Shown here: in pieces, positions 7,673 to 15,974 of the stretch | Layout of the letters: each line of letters opens with the position of its first letter | How positions within the stretch are numbered: the stretch's first letter is position 1 | NCBI RefSeq assembly: GCF_002327185.1 | Contig: NZ_CP018624.1 | Span: 1,798,001-1,862,000 of the forward strand | DNA length: 64,000 nucleotides | Direction of reading: 5' to 3' | Origin: Clostridium chauvoei | GTDB lineage: Bacteria; Bacillota; Clostridia; Clostridiales; Clostridiaceae | The notes under the pieces: generated by a model | The model's database searches: none | Told to the model about the DNA's origin: nothing | What the model saw: the letters and a program-made list of their open reading frames with translations, nothing else | Position numbers and translations under genes: made by a program

Positions 7673-9142
7673 TTACACTAATCCGATTACTTTGAACCAT
7701 GTAAATGATGCAACTAACATGATTCCCCATTTTGCAAGAAGAACCGCTACTCCATAAACAAACTGCTCAAGAACTGTGAAGTTACCTGTACCGTAATATA
7801 TAAGGTTAACTTTACTATGAGGTGGTAATGTAATGCAATCTGCAATCATAATTGAAGCTGGAAGTGCAAGCGCTACTGGATTAACCCCTGCAGTCTTTGC
7901 AATTGCTATAATCGCAGGAATAAGTATTATAGTTCTAACAGTTTTACTCGTAAATACTATATGTGAAAAACTAGCTATAAATATAACTATTGCATACAGA
8001 GTGAAAAAGCTCAGCTTTTCAACTCCTAGACTTGAAAACATTTTGTTCAATGCCCAAGATGCAACTCCTGAAGAATCAAGTGCTAAACCACCTGCATAAG
8101 CACCACAGCTAAATACCAAAAGGTTCCAAGATATTTTAGCTTCCTTCCATTCCAATATACCTATATGAGGTAAAAAGAACATAATAGCCGAAAGTATAGA
8201 AACCATAACAAGACTAAGTTGGAATCCAAATACTTTAAGCTGTGCACTATCCATACACCAAAGTAATATTGTAATACCAAACATAATAAGAGCCTTAATT
8301 TCGATAGCATTCATTTTACCTAAATCTTTATATTGTTTTTCAAGAGCAGCTATCTTTTCTTTAGATGCTGATTTATTGTCAGTCTTAAACATTACTTTAC
8401 CAATTAAAAATGAGGCAATCAGTGTAATTATAGTAATTGGTGCAGCAGCGATAAACCAGTCCATCCATGAAACATTCTTTCCTGTAAGATGTTTAATAAA
8501 ACTCACGGCAAGTATCTGTGATGAAGTTGCTGTTACAATGGCAGCAGTAGAAAGATTATTAGCTTGAATTCCTTGAAGCGCCAATAATTTTGCAAAGTTT
8601 CTATCACTTTTATTCCCATGGTTAATCTCAAATACTTCAGCAATCATCATAACAATTGGTAATAACATAGCTGCCCTTGCAGTGGTAGAAGGAACAACAA
8701 AAGAAATTAAAAAGTTAGTAATCATTAATACAATAAGTACTGAGTTAGTACTTTTTCCTAGCTTTGTAATAAGAAATAGTGAAAGTCTTCTAGCAAGTCC
8801 ACTTTTTTCCATACCGGAAGCGATTACAAAAGCTGCAATCATTAACCATATAACATCATAGCCAAATACCCCCAGCACCTCTCGTTCTGTCCAAGCTCCT
8901 GTAACTGGCAAAAGAACTAATACTAAAAGTGATGTTACATAGTTTGGAATTCCATTAGTAACCCAAAGAATTAGTGCGAATGCAAATATCCCCATAGACA
9001 TTTTTGCATTATACGCTAATCCTTGTGGTGTTTCCATGGTCCAGATAAGAGCCAAAACAATTAATGCAATTGGTAATCCAAAGTAAGCCATCCTTATCTC
9101 AAATGGACTTTTCACTTTTTTAACCTTAACACTTTCGGTCAT
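7673..9142 (-). CDS. SLC13/DASS-family anion:sodium symporter
   Basis: 489 residues with about 11-12 hydrophobic segments. Features typical of the DASS/CitT/SdcS fold include GMEKSGLARR near 110-119, VVPSTTARAAMLLPIV near 149-163 (the first substrate/Na+ hairpin, with STT where many dicarboxylate carriers have SNT) and a C-terminal TLPPHSKVNLIYYGTG repeat of that hairpin. Transported substrates of the family include dicarboxylates, citrate, sulfate and related anions. AGGAGAG is about 11 bases upstream of the ATG. It heads an operon with a membrane-anchored protein and an AP-superfamily enzyme, divergent from a LysR gene that probably controls it. Confidence 0.88.
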   Translation of the reverse strand: MTESVKVKKVKSPFEIRMAYFGLPIALIVLALIWTMETPQGLAYNAKMSMGIFAFALILWVTNGIPNYVTSLLVLVLLPVTGAWTEREVLGVFGYDVIWLMIAAFVIASGMEKSGLARRLSLFLITKLGKSTNSVLIVLMITNFLISFVVPSTTARAAMLLPIVMMIAEVFEINHGNKSDRNFAKLLALQGIQANNLSTAAIVTATSSQILAVSFIKHLTGKNVSWMDWFIAAAPITIITLIASFLIGKVMFKTDNKSASKEKIAALEKQYKDLGKMNAIEIKALIMFGITILLWCMDSAQLKVFGFQLSLVMVSILSAIMFFLPHIGILEWKEAKISWNLLVFSCGAYAGGLALDSSGVASWALNKMFSSLGVEKLSFFTLYAIVIFIASFSHIVFTSKTVRTIILIPAIIAIAKTAGVNPVALALPASIMIADCITLPPHSKVNLIYYGTGNFTVLEQFVYGVAVLLAKWGIMLVASFTWFKVIGLV

Positions 9143-9238
9143 AATTTAAATCTCTCCTTTACTAAATAAAAACTCTATCAAAAGTTAACTATATGATACT
9201 TTAATAATACTGAAAAAAATATAAATTAACCAATAACC

Positions 9239-9263
9239 TTTATTTATAATAATCATAAATAAA
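9239..9263. promoter_or_regulatory. Candidate LysR operator in divergent intergenic region
   Basis: A 25-base near-perfect palindrome (arms TTTATTTAT and ATAAATAAA) lies between the divergent transporter operon and lysR. A weaker related inverted repeat, ATCATAAAT then ATTTAT, lies about 45 bp to the right (9290-9307). LysR-type regulators usually bind two such sites between divergent genes. The region is extremely AT-rich, so chance symmetry is possible. Confidence 0.45.
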
Positions 9264-9429
9264 ATTTATAGCTATTAAAAATAGTTACAATCATAAATTA
9301 TATTTATAGTTCCTATAAAAAACTGCTCCAATGAAATTTATTTATGTACTTTATATAGAAAATCACCTATAATATAATAAATAATATTTATACATAAGTG
9401 AATTAACACTCTACAGAGGAGGATAAGAA

Positions 9430-10344
9430 ATGGATTTAGAAACACTTGAAACATTTCTGCTTATAGCGAAAAATAACAGTTTTACAAAAACAGCAGAAGC
9501 AATGTTTTGTACACAAGCTGCAATTTCAATGAGGATTCGTCGCTTAGAGAACTATCTAGATTGTAGTTTATTTAACCGTAAAACAAAAAAAGCTGAATTA
9601 ACTAAAGATGGTCTACTTTTTTTACCATATGCTCAGCAGATAGCCAATACTTTTATAAATGCAAAAGAACACTTACTGCAAGCAAAATTGATGGAACAAT
9701 CTGAGATATCTATTACATCCTCTAACACACCTGGAACATATATGTTACCAAATATAATGTTCTTATTCAAACAAAAATATCCTTTTATCACAGTAGTTAA
9801 TCATGTGCAGTACACTAAAAACGTAATTAATAGTGTGTTAAATAAAAACTATGACCTTGGAATAATTTCACAACCCTATCTCTCTGATACTCAGGACATA
9901 TTATGCGAACCTCTATTAGAAGATCCTCTTGTTGTAGTTGTGAATAACGACCATCCATGGGCTACACAAAAAAGAATATTTATCAATGATATAAAAAATG
10001 AAACTTTCTTAATATCTAACCCAAATACCTCATTAGTATCTTATTTAGAGAAAATAGGCAACTTTAAATTTATTTCAAATAATATATGCGTAGTTGGAAG
10101 TATTGAAGCAATAAAACAGAGTATATATGATAACTTAGGAATATCCATAATATCAGAAAACGCTGTAAAACAAGAACTTAAACTTGGATTGCTCAGTAAA
10201 GTTGACATAATTGATGACATAAAGTTAACACGCCATATATATTATATAAAACATAAAGATATCAATCTGCCCCTTTCAACTGAACTATTTTTAAAATTTA
10301 TAAAAGAGCTTATGATTTCCAAAAGTAAAGACCATATAAAATAA
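9430..10344 (+). CDS. LysR-family transcriptional regulator
   Basis: 304 residues. The N-terminal HTH is clear: LETFLLIAKNNSFTKTAEAM, then TQAAISMRIRRLENYLDCSL and FNRKTKKAELTKDG. A PBP2-type effector domain follows from about residue 90. GAGGAGG lies seven bases before the ATG, and a TATAAT at 9368-9373 is a candidate -10. Divergent orientation next to the SLC13 operon indicates that it controls the operon in response to the transported anion or a metabolite. It is followed by its own terminator and then an IS. Confidence 0.92.
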   Translation: MDLETLETFLLIAKNNSFTKTAEAMFCTQAAISMRIRRLENYLDCSLFNRKTKKAELTKDGLLFLPYAQQIANTFINAKEHLLQAKLMEQSEISITSSNTPGTYMLPNIMFLFKQKYPFITVVNHVQYTKNVINSVLNKNYDLGIISQPYLSDTQDILCEPLLEDPLVVVVNNDHPWATQKRIFINDIKNETFLISNPNTSLVSYLEKIGNFKFISNNICVVGSIEAIKQSIYDNLGISIISENAVKQELKLGLLSKVDIIDDIKLTRHIYYIKHKDINLPLSTELFLKFIKELMISKSKDHIK

Positions 10345-10375
10345 TAATTCAACCTAAAATACTTGATATGTATAT

Positions 10376-10414
10376 AGAGCACTCATTATCTTCTTAATAT
10401 GAATGCTCTTTTTT
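10376..10414 (+). terminator. lysR terminator
   Basis: AGAGCACTCAT pairs with ATGAATGCTCT (one mismatch) and is followed by a run of six T. It ends the lysR transcript just before the IS left end. Confidence 0.8.
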
Positions 10415-10442
10415 ATGCACAATATGGAAGCACTAAAAAAAT

Positions 10443-10481
10443 GGGGCTGTCGCACTAAATAATAGTGCACAGCTCCTTTTT
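10443..10481 (+). terminator. Terminator-like hairpin formed by the IS left end
   Basis: GGGGCTGTCGCACTA folds against TAGTGCACAGCTCC (one bulge) and is followed by five T. Transcription entering the element from the left would probably stop here, before the transposase gene. Confidence 0.65.
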
Positions 10482-10494
10482 GATGCAAAAAAAA

Positions 10495-10524
10495 TAAATC
10501 CTAAACTCAATAGTTTAGGATTTA
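10495..10524 (+). promoter_or_regulatory. Hairpin sequestering the transposase ribosome-binding site
   Basis: TAAATCCTAAACT (10495-10507) pairs perfectly with AGTTTAGGATTTA (10512-10524) around a 4-base loop. The only ribosome site before the transposase ATG (10532) is the AGGA at 10517-10520, inside the 3' arm. Transcripts coming from outside would carry the whole stem and hide the site, a known way in which elements limit their own expression. Confidence 0.65.
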
Positions 10525-10531
10525 TGGTAAA

Positions 10532-12169
10532 ATGTTTTTTATGCAACTAAAAAATATTTTACAACAAAATTATACTGTAAATCGAAAGTTTTATCAATTA
10601 AAACTTCCTTTTGATATAGATTGCATAATTCCAGAAAATGATTCGGTGAGATTACTAAGTCAGTTTGTAGAGGAGATGGATTTAACTGACCTATATTCTA
10701 CTTATTCTAAAATAAGAGAAAATCAAGTATCGCCAACGAACATGTTAAAGATTGTGCTTTATGGATATATGAATGGTTTCTATTCTTCACGAGATATAGA
10801 AACAGCATGTCTTAGAGATATAAATTTTATGTTTTTACTCGAAGGGGCATCTGCTCCGGATCACTCAACATTTGCAAGATTTAGAAGTTTACATTTTGCT
10901 CCATGTGCTGAAAAGATATTGGCTGAAATGTCTAATTTTCTTTATGAGATTGGAGAAATATCAGGCAGATCAATATTTATTGATGGTACTAAAATAGAAG
11001 CTTATGCAAATAAATATACATTCGTTTGGAAAAAAGCTGTGACAAAAAACATGGCTAAATTATTAACAAAAATAGCCGACCTTGTAAAAGAATGCGAAGA
11101 ACTTTATGGTATTAAATTGATTTATAAAAATAAAGTTCAAATGAGGCACGTAAAAAAGCTAAAGAAAAGGCTTTATGAATTAAAGAAAATTGAAACTATT
11201 GAATTCGTCCACGGATGTGGTAAAAGAAAATCACCACTTCAAAAATCTATAGAGAAGCTTGAAGAGTATCTTTCAAAATTCAAAGAATATAACCAAAAAG
11301 TATACACCTGCGGAGAAAGAAATAGTTATTCAAAAACAGATAATGACGCTACTTTTATGAGAATGAAAGAAGATGCTATGAAAAATGGTCAACTTAAACC
11401 TGCTTATAATGTACAACACGGTGTTGATGCAGAATATATTTCGTGGCTTACTGTGGGACCACAGCCAACAGATACTACTACATTAATACCCTTTTTAAAA
11501 AGTATGGAATGGCATCTAAATTTTAAATATTCAAAAATAGTTGCTGATGCTGGCTATGAAAGTGAAGAGAATTACTCATTTATTGAGGATAATAATCAAA
11601 TAGCATTTATTAAACCTTCTAATTATGAAATATCAAAGACAAGAAAGTATAAGAATGATATTGGCAGAATAGAAAATATGGATTATGACGCTGAGAATGA
11701 TTTATTTATTTGCCAGAATGGTAAGACTCTAAAAGTCAATGGTATAAAGTTCAAGAAATCTAAAACAGGATATGAAAGTGAAAAAACAATTTATTCATGT
11801 GAGGACTGTAGTAATTGTAGCTTTAAGAGTAAATGTATTAAAGGAAATAATTCTAAAATTCCATTGGGGGAAAGAACTAAGAAACTTGAAACTTCAAAAA
11901 AGTTTAATCGTCAAAGAAAAGAAGATTTAGAAAGAATTATTACTGATGAAGGCATCTTACTTAGAATGAATAGAAGTATTCAAGCAGAAGGCTCTTTTGC
12001 ACAAGTAAAACATGATATGAATTTCAGAAGATTTATGTGTCGTGGTCAAAAGAATGTTTTAGCAGAAAGCATCCTAATTGCTATGGCTCATAATGTTAAT
12101 AAATTACATAACAAAATACAATCTAACCGAACTGGTAAGCATTTATTTGAGCTAAAAGAAGCTTTATAG
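10532..12169 (+). CDS. IS1182-family transposase
   Basis: 545 residues, full length. The N-terminal domain (SPTNMLKIVLYGYMNGFYSS, then HSTFARFRS) is of the DUF772 type. The DDE catalytic domain has its first Asp in FIDGTKIEAYANKY, the second in VADAGYESEENY and a Glu in SIQAEGSFAQVKHDMNFRR. A Cys-rich segment (CEDCSNCSFKSKC) lies just before the third acidic residue, as in relatives. No stop or frameshift is visible, so it is probably active. The start could be ATG 10532 or ATG 10541 in the same frame. Its expression is likely limited by the two upstream hairpins. Confidence 0.93.
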   Translation: MFFMQLKNILQQNYTVNRKFYQLKLPFDIDCIIPENDSVRLLSQFVEEMDLTDLYSTYSKIRENQVSPTNMLKIVLYGYMNGFYSSRDIETACLRDINFMFLLEGASAPDHSTFARFRSLHFAPCAEKILAEMSNFLYEIGEISGRSIFIDGTKIEAYANKYTFVWKKAVTKNMAKLLTKIADLVKECEELYGIKLIYKNKVQMRHVKKLKKRLYELKKIETIEFVHGCGKRKSPLQKSIEKLEEYLSKFKEYNQKVYTCGERNSYSKTDNDATFMRMKEDAMKNGQLKPAYNVQHGVDAEYISWLTVGPQPTDTTTLIPFLKSMEWHLNFKYSKIVADAGYESEENYSFIEDNNQIAFIKPSNYEISKTRKYKNDIGRIENMDYDAENDLFICQNGKTLKVNGIKFKKSKTGYESEKTIYSCEDCSNCSFKSKCIKGNNSKIPLGERTKKLETSKKFNRQRKEDLERIITDEGILLRMNRSIQAEGSFAQVKHDMNFRRFMCRGQKNVLAESILIAMAHNVNKLHNKIQSNRTGKHLFELKEAL

Positions 12170-12273
12170 TTAAATTTTTTAAGTCTTTTTTATTAGCTTT
12201 ATTAAAGTGCGTCTATTTTTAAATAGAGTTTATTTATATTATAAAATGTGTAATAAATTTTATAAAAATATAG

Positions 12274-12322
12274 AAAAGGAGCTATCGCTAGCGGATTTTT
12301 TTACCCGCTATGCGACAGCCCC
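12274..12322 (-). terminator. Terminator-like hairpin formed by the IS right end
   Basis: Read on the minus strand, GGGGCTGTCGCATAGCGG folds against CCGCTAGCGATAGCTCC around an A-rich loop and is followed by TTTT. It would stop transcripts entering from the ABC-F side, and may also end the ABC-F transcript itself, which stops at 12353. Confidence 0.6.
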
Positions 12323-12372
12323 ATTTCTATTAACTATCAAATTAGGTTATCCTTAAGTTATCTTAAGTGTCC
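12323..12372. repeat. 50-bp repeat, copy 2 (partner at 5331-5380)
   Basis: About 45 of 50 bases match 5331-5380. This copy starts exactly at the outer edge of the IS (after CCCC at 12322) and covers the last six codons and stop of the ABC-F gene plus 30 bases beyond. Confidence 0.7.
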
Positions 12373-13909
12373 ACTCCTCACAATTCCATATATCTGTTAC
12401 CACATCTCTATAAAACTCTGGTTCATGGCATACAAGTAATATAGTTCCTTTATATTCTTGTAATGCTCTCTTTAATTCATCTTTTGCATCTACATCTAAG
12501 TGGTTTGTAGGCTCATCTAGGATAAGTATATTTGTTTCACTATTTATAAGCTTACATAATCTAACCTTTGCTTGTTCTCCACCACTTAATACACAAACTT
12601 TACTTTCTATATGTTTTGTTGTAAGTCCGCATTTAGCTAATGCTGCTCTTACTTCGTATTGTGTAAATGAAGGAAATTGTTCCCAAACTTCTTCTATACA
12701 TGTCTTGTAGTTTGCTTCTTTTATTTCTTGTTCAAAGTACCCTAGCATTTGGTAATCTCCAAGTTCTACTTCTCCACTTATTGGTTTTATTAATCCCATT
12801 AAGCTTTTAAGTAAAGTTGATTTACCTAGTCCATTAGCACCAACTAAAGCTACTTTTTGTCCTCTTTCCATTGATATGTTAAGTGGTTTAGTTAATGGTT
12901 CATCATAACCTATTACTAAATCTCTTGTTTCAAATATTAATTTTCCTGAAGTTCTTCCTTGTTTAAATCTAAATTCTGGCTTTGGTTTTTCTGCTTGAAG
13001 TTCTATTATATCCATTTTATCAAGCTTCTTTTGTCTTGACTTAGCCATACCTGTAGTTGCAACTCTAGCTTTATTTCTAGCTATAAAATCTTTAAGTCCA
13101 GCTATTTCTTGTTGCTGTCTTTCATAAGCTGCTTCTAGTTGTTTCTTATTAGCTTCGTAAATTCTTTGGAAGTTTTCATAATCTCCAACATATCTAGTAA
13201 GCTTTCTATTTTCCACATGATAGATTAAATTTATAACAGAATTTAAGAATGGAATATCATGTGATATTAAAATAAATGCATTTTCGTAATTTTGAAGGAA
13301 TCTCTTAAGCCATTCTATATGTTGCTCATCTAAATAGTTTGTAGGCTCATCTAAAAGTAAGATATCTGGATTTTCAAGTAAAAGCTTTCCAAGTAATACC
13401 TTAGTTCTTTGTCCACCACTTAAATCTGTAACATCTCTATCTAATCCTATATCTTTAAGTCCTAGACCTCCTGCAATTTCTTCAACTTTTGCATCTATAA
13501 GATAGAATCCATTGTTATCTAACATGTCTTGGATAACTGCAGTCTTTTCTAAAGACTTGTTCATTTCATCCTCGTCCATTTCTCCCATTCTTCCATAGAT
13601 ATCATTCATTTCAGCTTCTAAGTCAAATAAGTATTTAAATGCTCCCTTTAAAGTATCTCTTATTGTCATACCTTTAGTTAGCTCTGCATGTTGATCCATA
13701 TAACCAACTCTAACTCTGTTGCTCCACTCAATCTTTCCTTCATCAGGCATTAACTTTCCAGTTATTATATTCATAAATGTTGATTTACCTTCACCATTAG
13801 CTCCTATTAAACCAACATGCTCCCCCTTTAATAATCTAAAGGATACTTCTTCAAATATTGCTCTGTCGCCAAAACCATGATTCATATTTTTAACGGTTAA
13901 AATGCTCAT
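12353..13909 (-). CDS. ABC-F family ATPase (ribosome-associated)
   Basis: 518 residues with two nucleotide-binding domains and no membrane segment. The first has GANGEGKST, LSGGQRTKVLL and LLDEPTNYLDEQHIEWL; the second has GANGLGKSTLL, LSGGEQAKVRL and LDEPTNHLD. A charged linker of about 80 residues (around 240-320) joins them, as in translation factors of this class that work at the ribosomal E site. The ending NCEEWTLKI is typical of the B. subtilis YkpA / E. coli YbiT branch, so a housekeeping translation role is more likely than antibiotic resistance. GGAGGGG precedes the ATG. Its 3' end carries a 50-bp repeat next to an IS. Confidence 0.92.
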   Translation of the reverse strand: MSILTVKNMNHGFGDRAIFEEVSFRLLKGEHVGLIGANGEGKSTFMNIITGKLMPDEGKIEWSNRVRVGYMDQHAELTKGMTIRDTLKGAFKYLFDLEAEMNDIYGRMGEMDEDEMNKSLEKTAVIQDMLDNNGFYLIDAKVEEIAGGLGLKDIGLDRDVTDLSGGQRTKVLLGKLLLENPDILLLDEPTNYLDEQHIEWLKRFLQNYENAFILISHDIPFLNSVINLIYHVENRKLTRYVGDYENFQRIYEANKKQLEAAYERQQQEIAGLKDFIARNKARVATTGMAKSRQKKLDKMDIIELQAEKPKPEFRFKQGRTSGKLIFETRDLVIGYDEPLTKPLNISMERGQKVALVGANGLGKSTLLKSLMGLIKPISGEVELGDYQMLGYFEQEIKEANYKTCIEEVWEQFPSFTQYEVRAALAKCGLTTKHIESKVCVLSGGEQAKVRLCKLINSETNILILDEPTNHLDVDAKDELKRALQEYKGTILLVCHEPEFYRDVVTDIWNCEEWTLKIT

Positions 13910-13961
13910 TTTATCCCCTCCGTAAACTTGTTTATATTAAATATTTAAATTTCTATACAAA

Positions 13962-13992
13962 AATAAGGTGTGATATAATTTCACACCTTATT
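13962..13992 (-). terminator. Terminator of the DUF3867-like gene
   Basis: AATAAGGTGTGA pairs with TCACACCTTATT around a 6-base loop. The minus-strand continuation is TTTTTG. It lies between the DUF3867-like gene and the ABC-F start. Confidence 0.8.
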
Positions 13993-14053
13993 TATTATAT
14001 ACGATAATCTTATAAAATAAAGAAATTTCTTTTACTAATTTTAATTATCTTTT

Positions 14054-14611
14054 CTAATATTCATATTCTTTTACATTTTCACATATAGATATCTTCAATT
14101 GCTTATTATCTAGTACCTTTTTATATGAACATAAGAATTCATTTAGCTCTAAGTCAGCTAAATCTATTTTATTGAAGCCTTTAAGTATTACATTTTCTTC
14201 TTCTAGAATAATATCTAGACTATTTTTTTCATTGCTAATTGTATACGTACTTACAGCTTTCATTTGAATTTTTTCTTTATATTTTTCTTGAAAGCTCATA
14301 GTCTTTCTAATTTTTTCTACATCAGTTGAAGTACCTGTTATTTTATCTAAGCCTAAAGCCTTAACTTGCTCTTCTAAACTTGAAGCATCAAAACCGTATC
14401 TCTCCATAAGTTTAGTTTGCATTTTTAAAAACTTATCTTGTGATATATTATTTTTCTCCATATATGACATCATTTCTTTGGTAAAATCGGACATTGTTAA
14501 TTTACCTGCTGACATATCATAATATAGTGAATAAATATATGACTCAAATTTATCTATATCTTTATCATTAACTCTGTTCTTTAATTCATTAAAATCAATT
14601 ACTCTATCCAT
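14054..14611 (-). CDS. DUF3867-like clostridial protein
   Basis: About 185 residues, soluble and acidic. It starts with a VIDFNELKNRVNDKDIDKFE region, then YSLYYDMSAGKLTMSDFTKE and KFLKMQTKLMERYG. I recall this arrangement from the clostridial DUF3867 family, but the match is from memory. The ATG at 14611 has GAGGAG ten bases upstream; a GTG at 14620 is too close to that site. It is monocistronic, with a terminator on its 3' side. Its function is unknown. Confidence 0.7.
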   Translation of the reverse strand: MDRVIDFNELKNRVNDKDIDKFESYIYSLYYDMSAGKLTMSDFTKEMMSYMEKNNISQDKFLKMQTKLMERYGFDASSLEEQVKALGLDKITGTSTDVEKIRKTMSFQEKYKEKIQMKAVSTYTISNEKNSLDIILEEENVILKGFNKIDLADLELNEFLCSYKKVLDNKQLKISICENVKEYEY

Positions 14612-14700
14612 CTTAAGCACACTCCTCTAAATCAAAATAGACGTTTATATTATTATACAATACTGATTTATTTTATTCTACAGTAAGGCAAAATAGTTCA

Positions 14701-14727
14701 AAATTTATTAAATTTATTAAATTTATT
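14701..14727. repeat. Three tandem 9-bp repeats
   Basis: Three consecutive AAATTTATT units lie in the AT-rich gap between the DUF3867-like gene and the potD terminator. Slippage is a sufficient explanation, and no function is evident. Confidence 0.6.
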
Positions 14728-14740
14728 CTAATTCTATAAT

Positions 14741-14776
14741 AAAAAAGCATTTAAGATATAACCTAAATGCTTTTTT
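14741..14776 (-). terminator. potD terminator
   Basis: AAAAAAGCATTTA pairs with TAAATGCTTTTTT. On the minus strand the stem is followed by six T. It lies 13 bp after the potD stop. Confidence 0.85.
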
Positions 14777-14788
14777 ACCATTTTATAA

Positions 14789-15856
14789 TTATTGTTTATC
14801 TACTTTATATGTCATAACTTCTAACCAAATATCGTCATATTGTTTTAATTGCTCTTGAGTAAAGTATTTATAAACTTCACATTTATCCATAACTTCTTTT
14901 GGCATATATGCTCCTGGGTTATTTTTAACGTCTTCTGATTGTGCTTCCATAGCTAACTTTTGTGGTGTAGTATATCCTATTTGATTTGCTATTCTTAATG
15001 CATTTTCTTTTTCGCTTACGAAATTAATAAATAATTCTGCTGCTCTTTTATCATTTGCATCTTTAGGAATAGCCCATGAATCTAACCAATAATCTGCCCC
15101 TTCTTTTGGAACTACATACTCTAGGTTATCATGCTCATCTGATAAGTTTAGACCTTCCCCAGACCAAATCATAGCTACAGCTCTTTCTCCTGATATCATT
15201 AAGTCCTGTACTTCATCAGCACCATAGATAGTTCCTAATTCCTTTTGTTCTATAAGCGCTTTCTTAGCTTCTTCTAACTCATTTGGGTTTGTGCTATTTA
15301 ATGAATATCCTAGCTTCTTTAATGCCATTCCAATAGCATCTCTTGGTGAATCAAGAACGAATATTTGATCTTTATATTTAGAATCCCACATAATATTCCA
15401 ACTATCTACTGGTTCTTTAACAATGTCCTTATTATATATTATCCCAATTGTTCCATTCATATAAGGAACTGTATAATCATTGTTAGGGTCATAAGCTTTC
15501 CCCATATCGCCTTTATTCATATTTTCTAAATTAGGAATATGTTCTTTATTTATTTTTTGAAGTAATCCTTCTTGAATAACTCTATCAGCCATATAATCTG
15601 CAACTAATACAGCATCCCATTTTGTTTTACCTGAAGTTAATTCTATATACATTTTTTCCATAGTATCAAAAGTTACTTCATTAACCTTTATATTATATTG
15701 TTCTTCAAACTCTTTTAATAAACCATCAGCTATGTTTTCTCCATAGTTTAGGATATTTATAGTCTTTTTAGTTTCTTTAGAACTACATCCTGAAAAAAGT
15801 GCTATCATTAAAACAAAACTACATATTAAAGATGTACTTTTTATTATTTTCTTCAT
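14789..15856 (-). CDS. potD: PotD-like spermidine/putrescine-binding lipoprotein
   Basis: About 355 residues. The signal peptide ends in the lipobox LFSGC, and the mature part is a type II periplasmic-binding fold (INILNYGENI, then WDAVLVADYMADRVIQEGLL, VPYMNGTIGIIYNKD and AMIWSGEGLNLSDE). That order is characteristic of PotD. The ATG at 15856 has AAGGAG about nine bases upstream; a TTG one codon earlier is less likely. PotD normally follows potA, potB and potC, but here the neighbours are a terminator on each side and unrelated genes. It is therefore an orphan binding protein that must work with an importer encoded elsewhere. Confidence 0.88.
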   Translation of the reverse strand: MKKIIKSTSLICSFVLMIALFSGCSSKETKKTINILNYGENIADGLLKEFEEQYNIKVNEVTFDTMEKMYIELTSGKTKWDAVLVADYMADRVIQEGLLQKINKEHIPNLENMNKGDMGKAYDPNNDYTVPYMNGTIGIIYNKDIVKEPVDSWNIMWDSKYKDQIFVLDSPRDAIGMALKKLGYSLNSTNPNELEEAKKALIEQKELGTIYGADEVQDLMISGERAVAMIWSGEGLNLSDEHDNLEYVVPKEGADYWLDSWAIPKDANDKRAAELFINFVSEKENALRIANQIGYTTPQKLAMEAQSEDVKNNPGAYMPKEVMDKCEVYKYFTQEQLKQYDDIWLEVMTYKVDKQ

Positions 15857-15925
15857 CAATATTCTCCTTTTTTTAATTTATAAAATCATTATATATTTAA
15901 TTAGTATACTTGAAAAGATAAAAAT

Positions 15926-15957
15926 AAAAATCTTGGAGAGGAGACTCCCAAGATTTT
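15926..15957 (-). terminator. Terminator after the ACT-like gene
   Basis: AAAAATCTTGG pairs with CCAAGATTTTT around a purine-rich loop. It lies just after the stop of the 82-aa gene and upstream of potD. Confidence 0.75.
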
Positions 15958-15974
15958 TATTTTACAAATATCTT

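Larger units (their letters stand above)
10439..12326 (+). mobile_element. IS1182-type insertion sequence, intact
   Basis: About 1.88 kb, bounded by perfect 16-bp inverted repeats AAATGGGGCTGTCGCA (10439-10454) and its complement (12311-12326). The outermost three bases could belong to the target, leaving a 13-bp GGGGCTGTCGCA-type terminus. It encodes a single full-length DDE transposase. Length and GGGGCTGTC ends fit the IS1182 family. I see no obvious target-site duplication. It inserted between the lysR terminator and the 3' end of the ABC-F gene, so no neighbouring gene is broken. Each end folds into a hairpin followed by T on the inward-reading strand. Confidence 0.88.

Noticed and set aside
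12323-12372. ABC-F gene truncated by the IS
   Set aside because: The protein ends with the usual EEWTLKI-type tail and the IS lies 30 bp beyond the stop codon, so the gene is complete.
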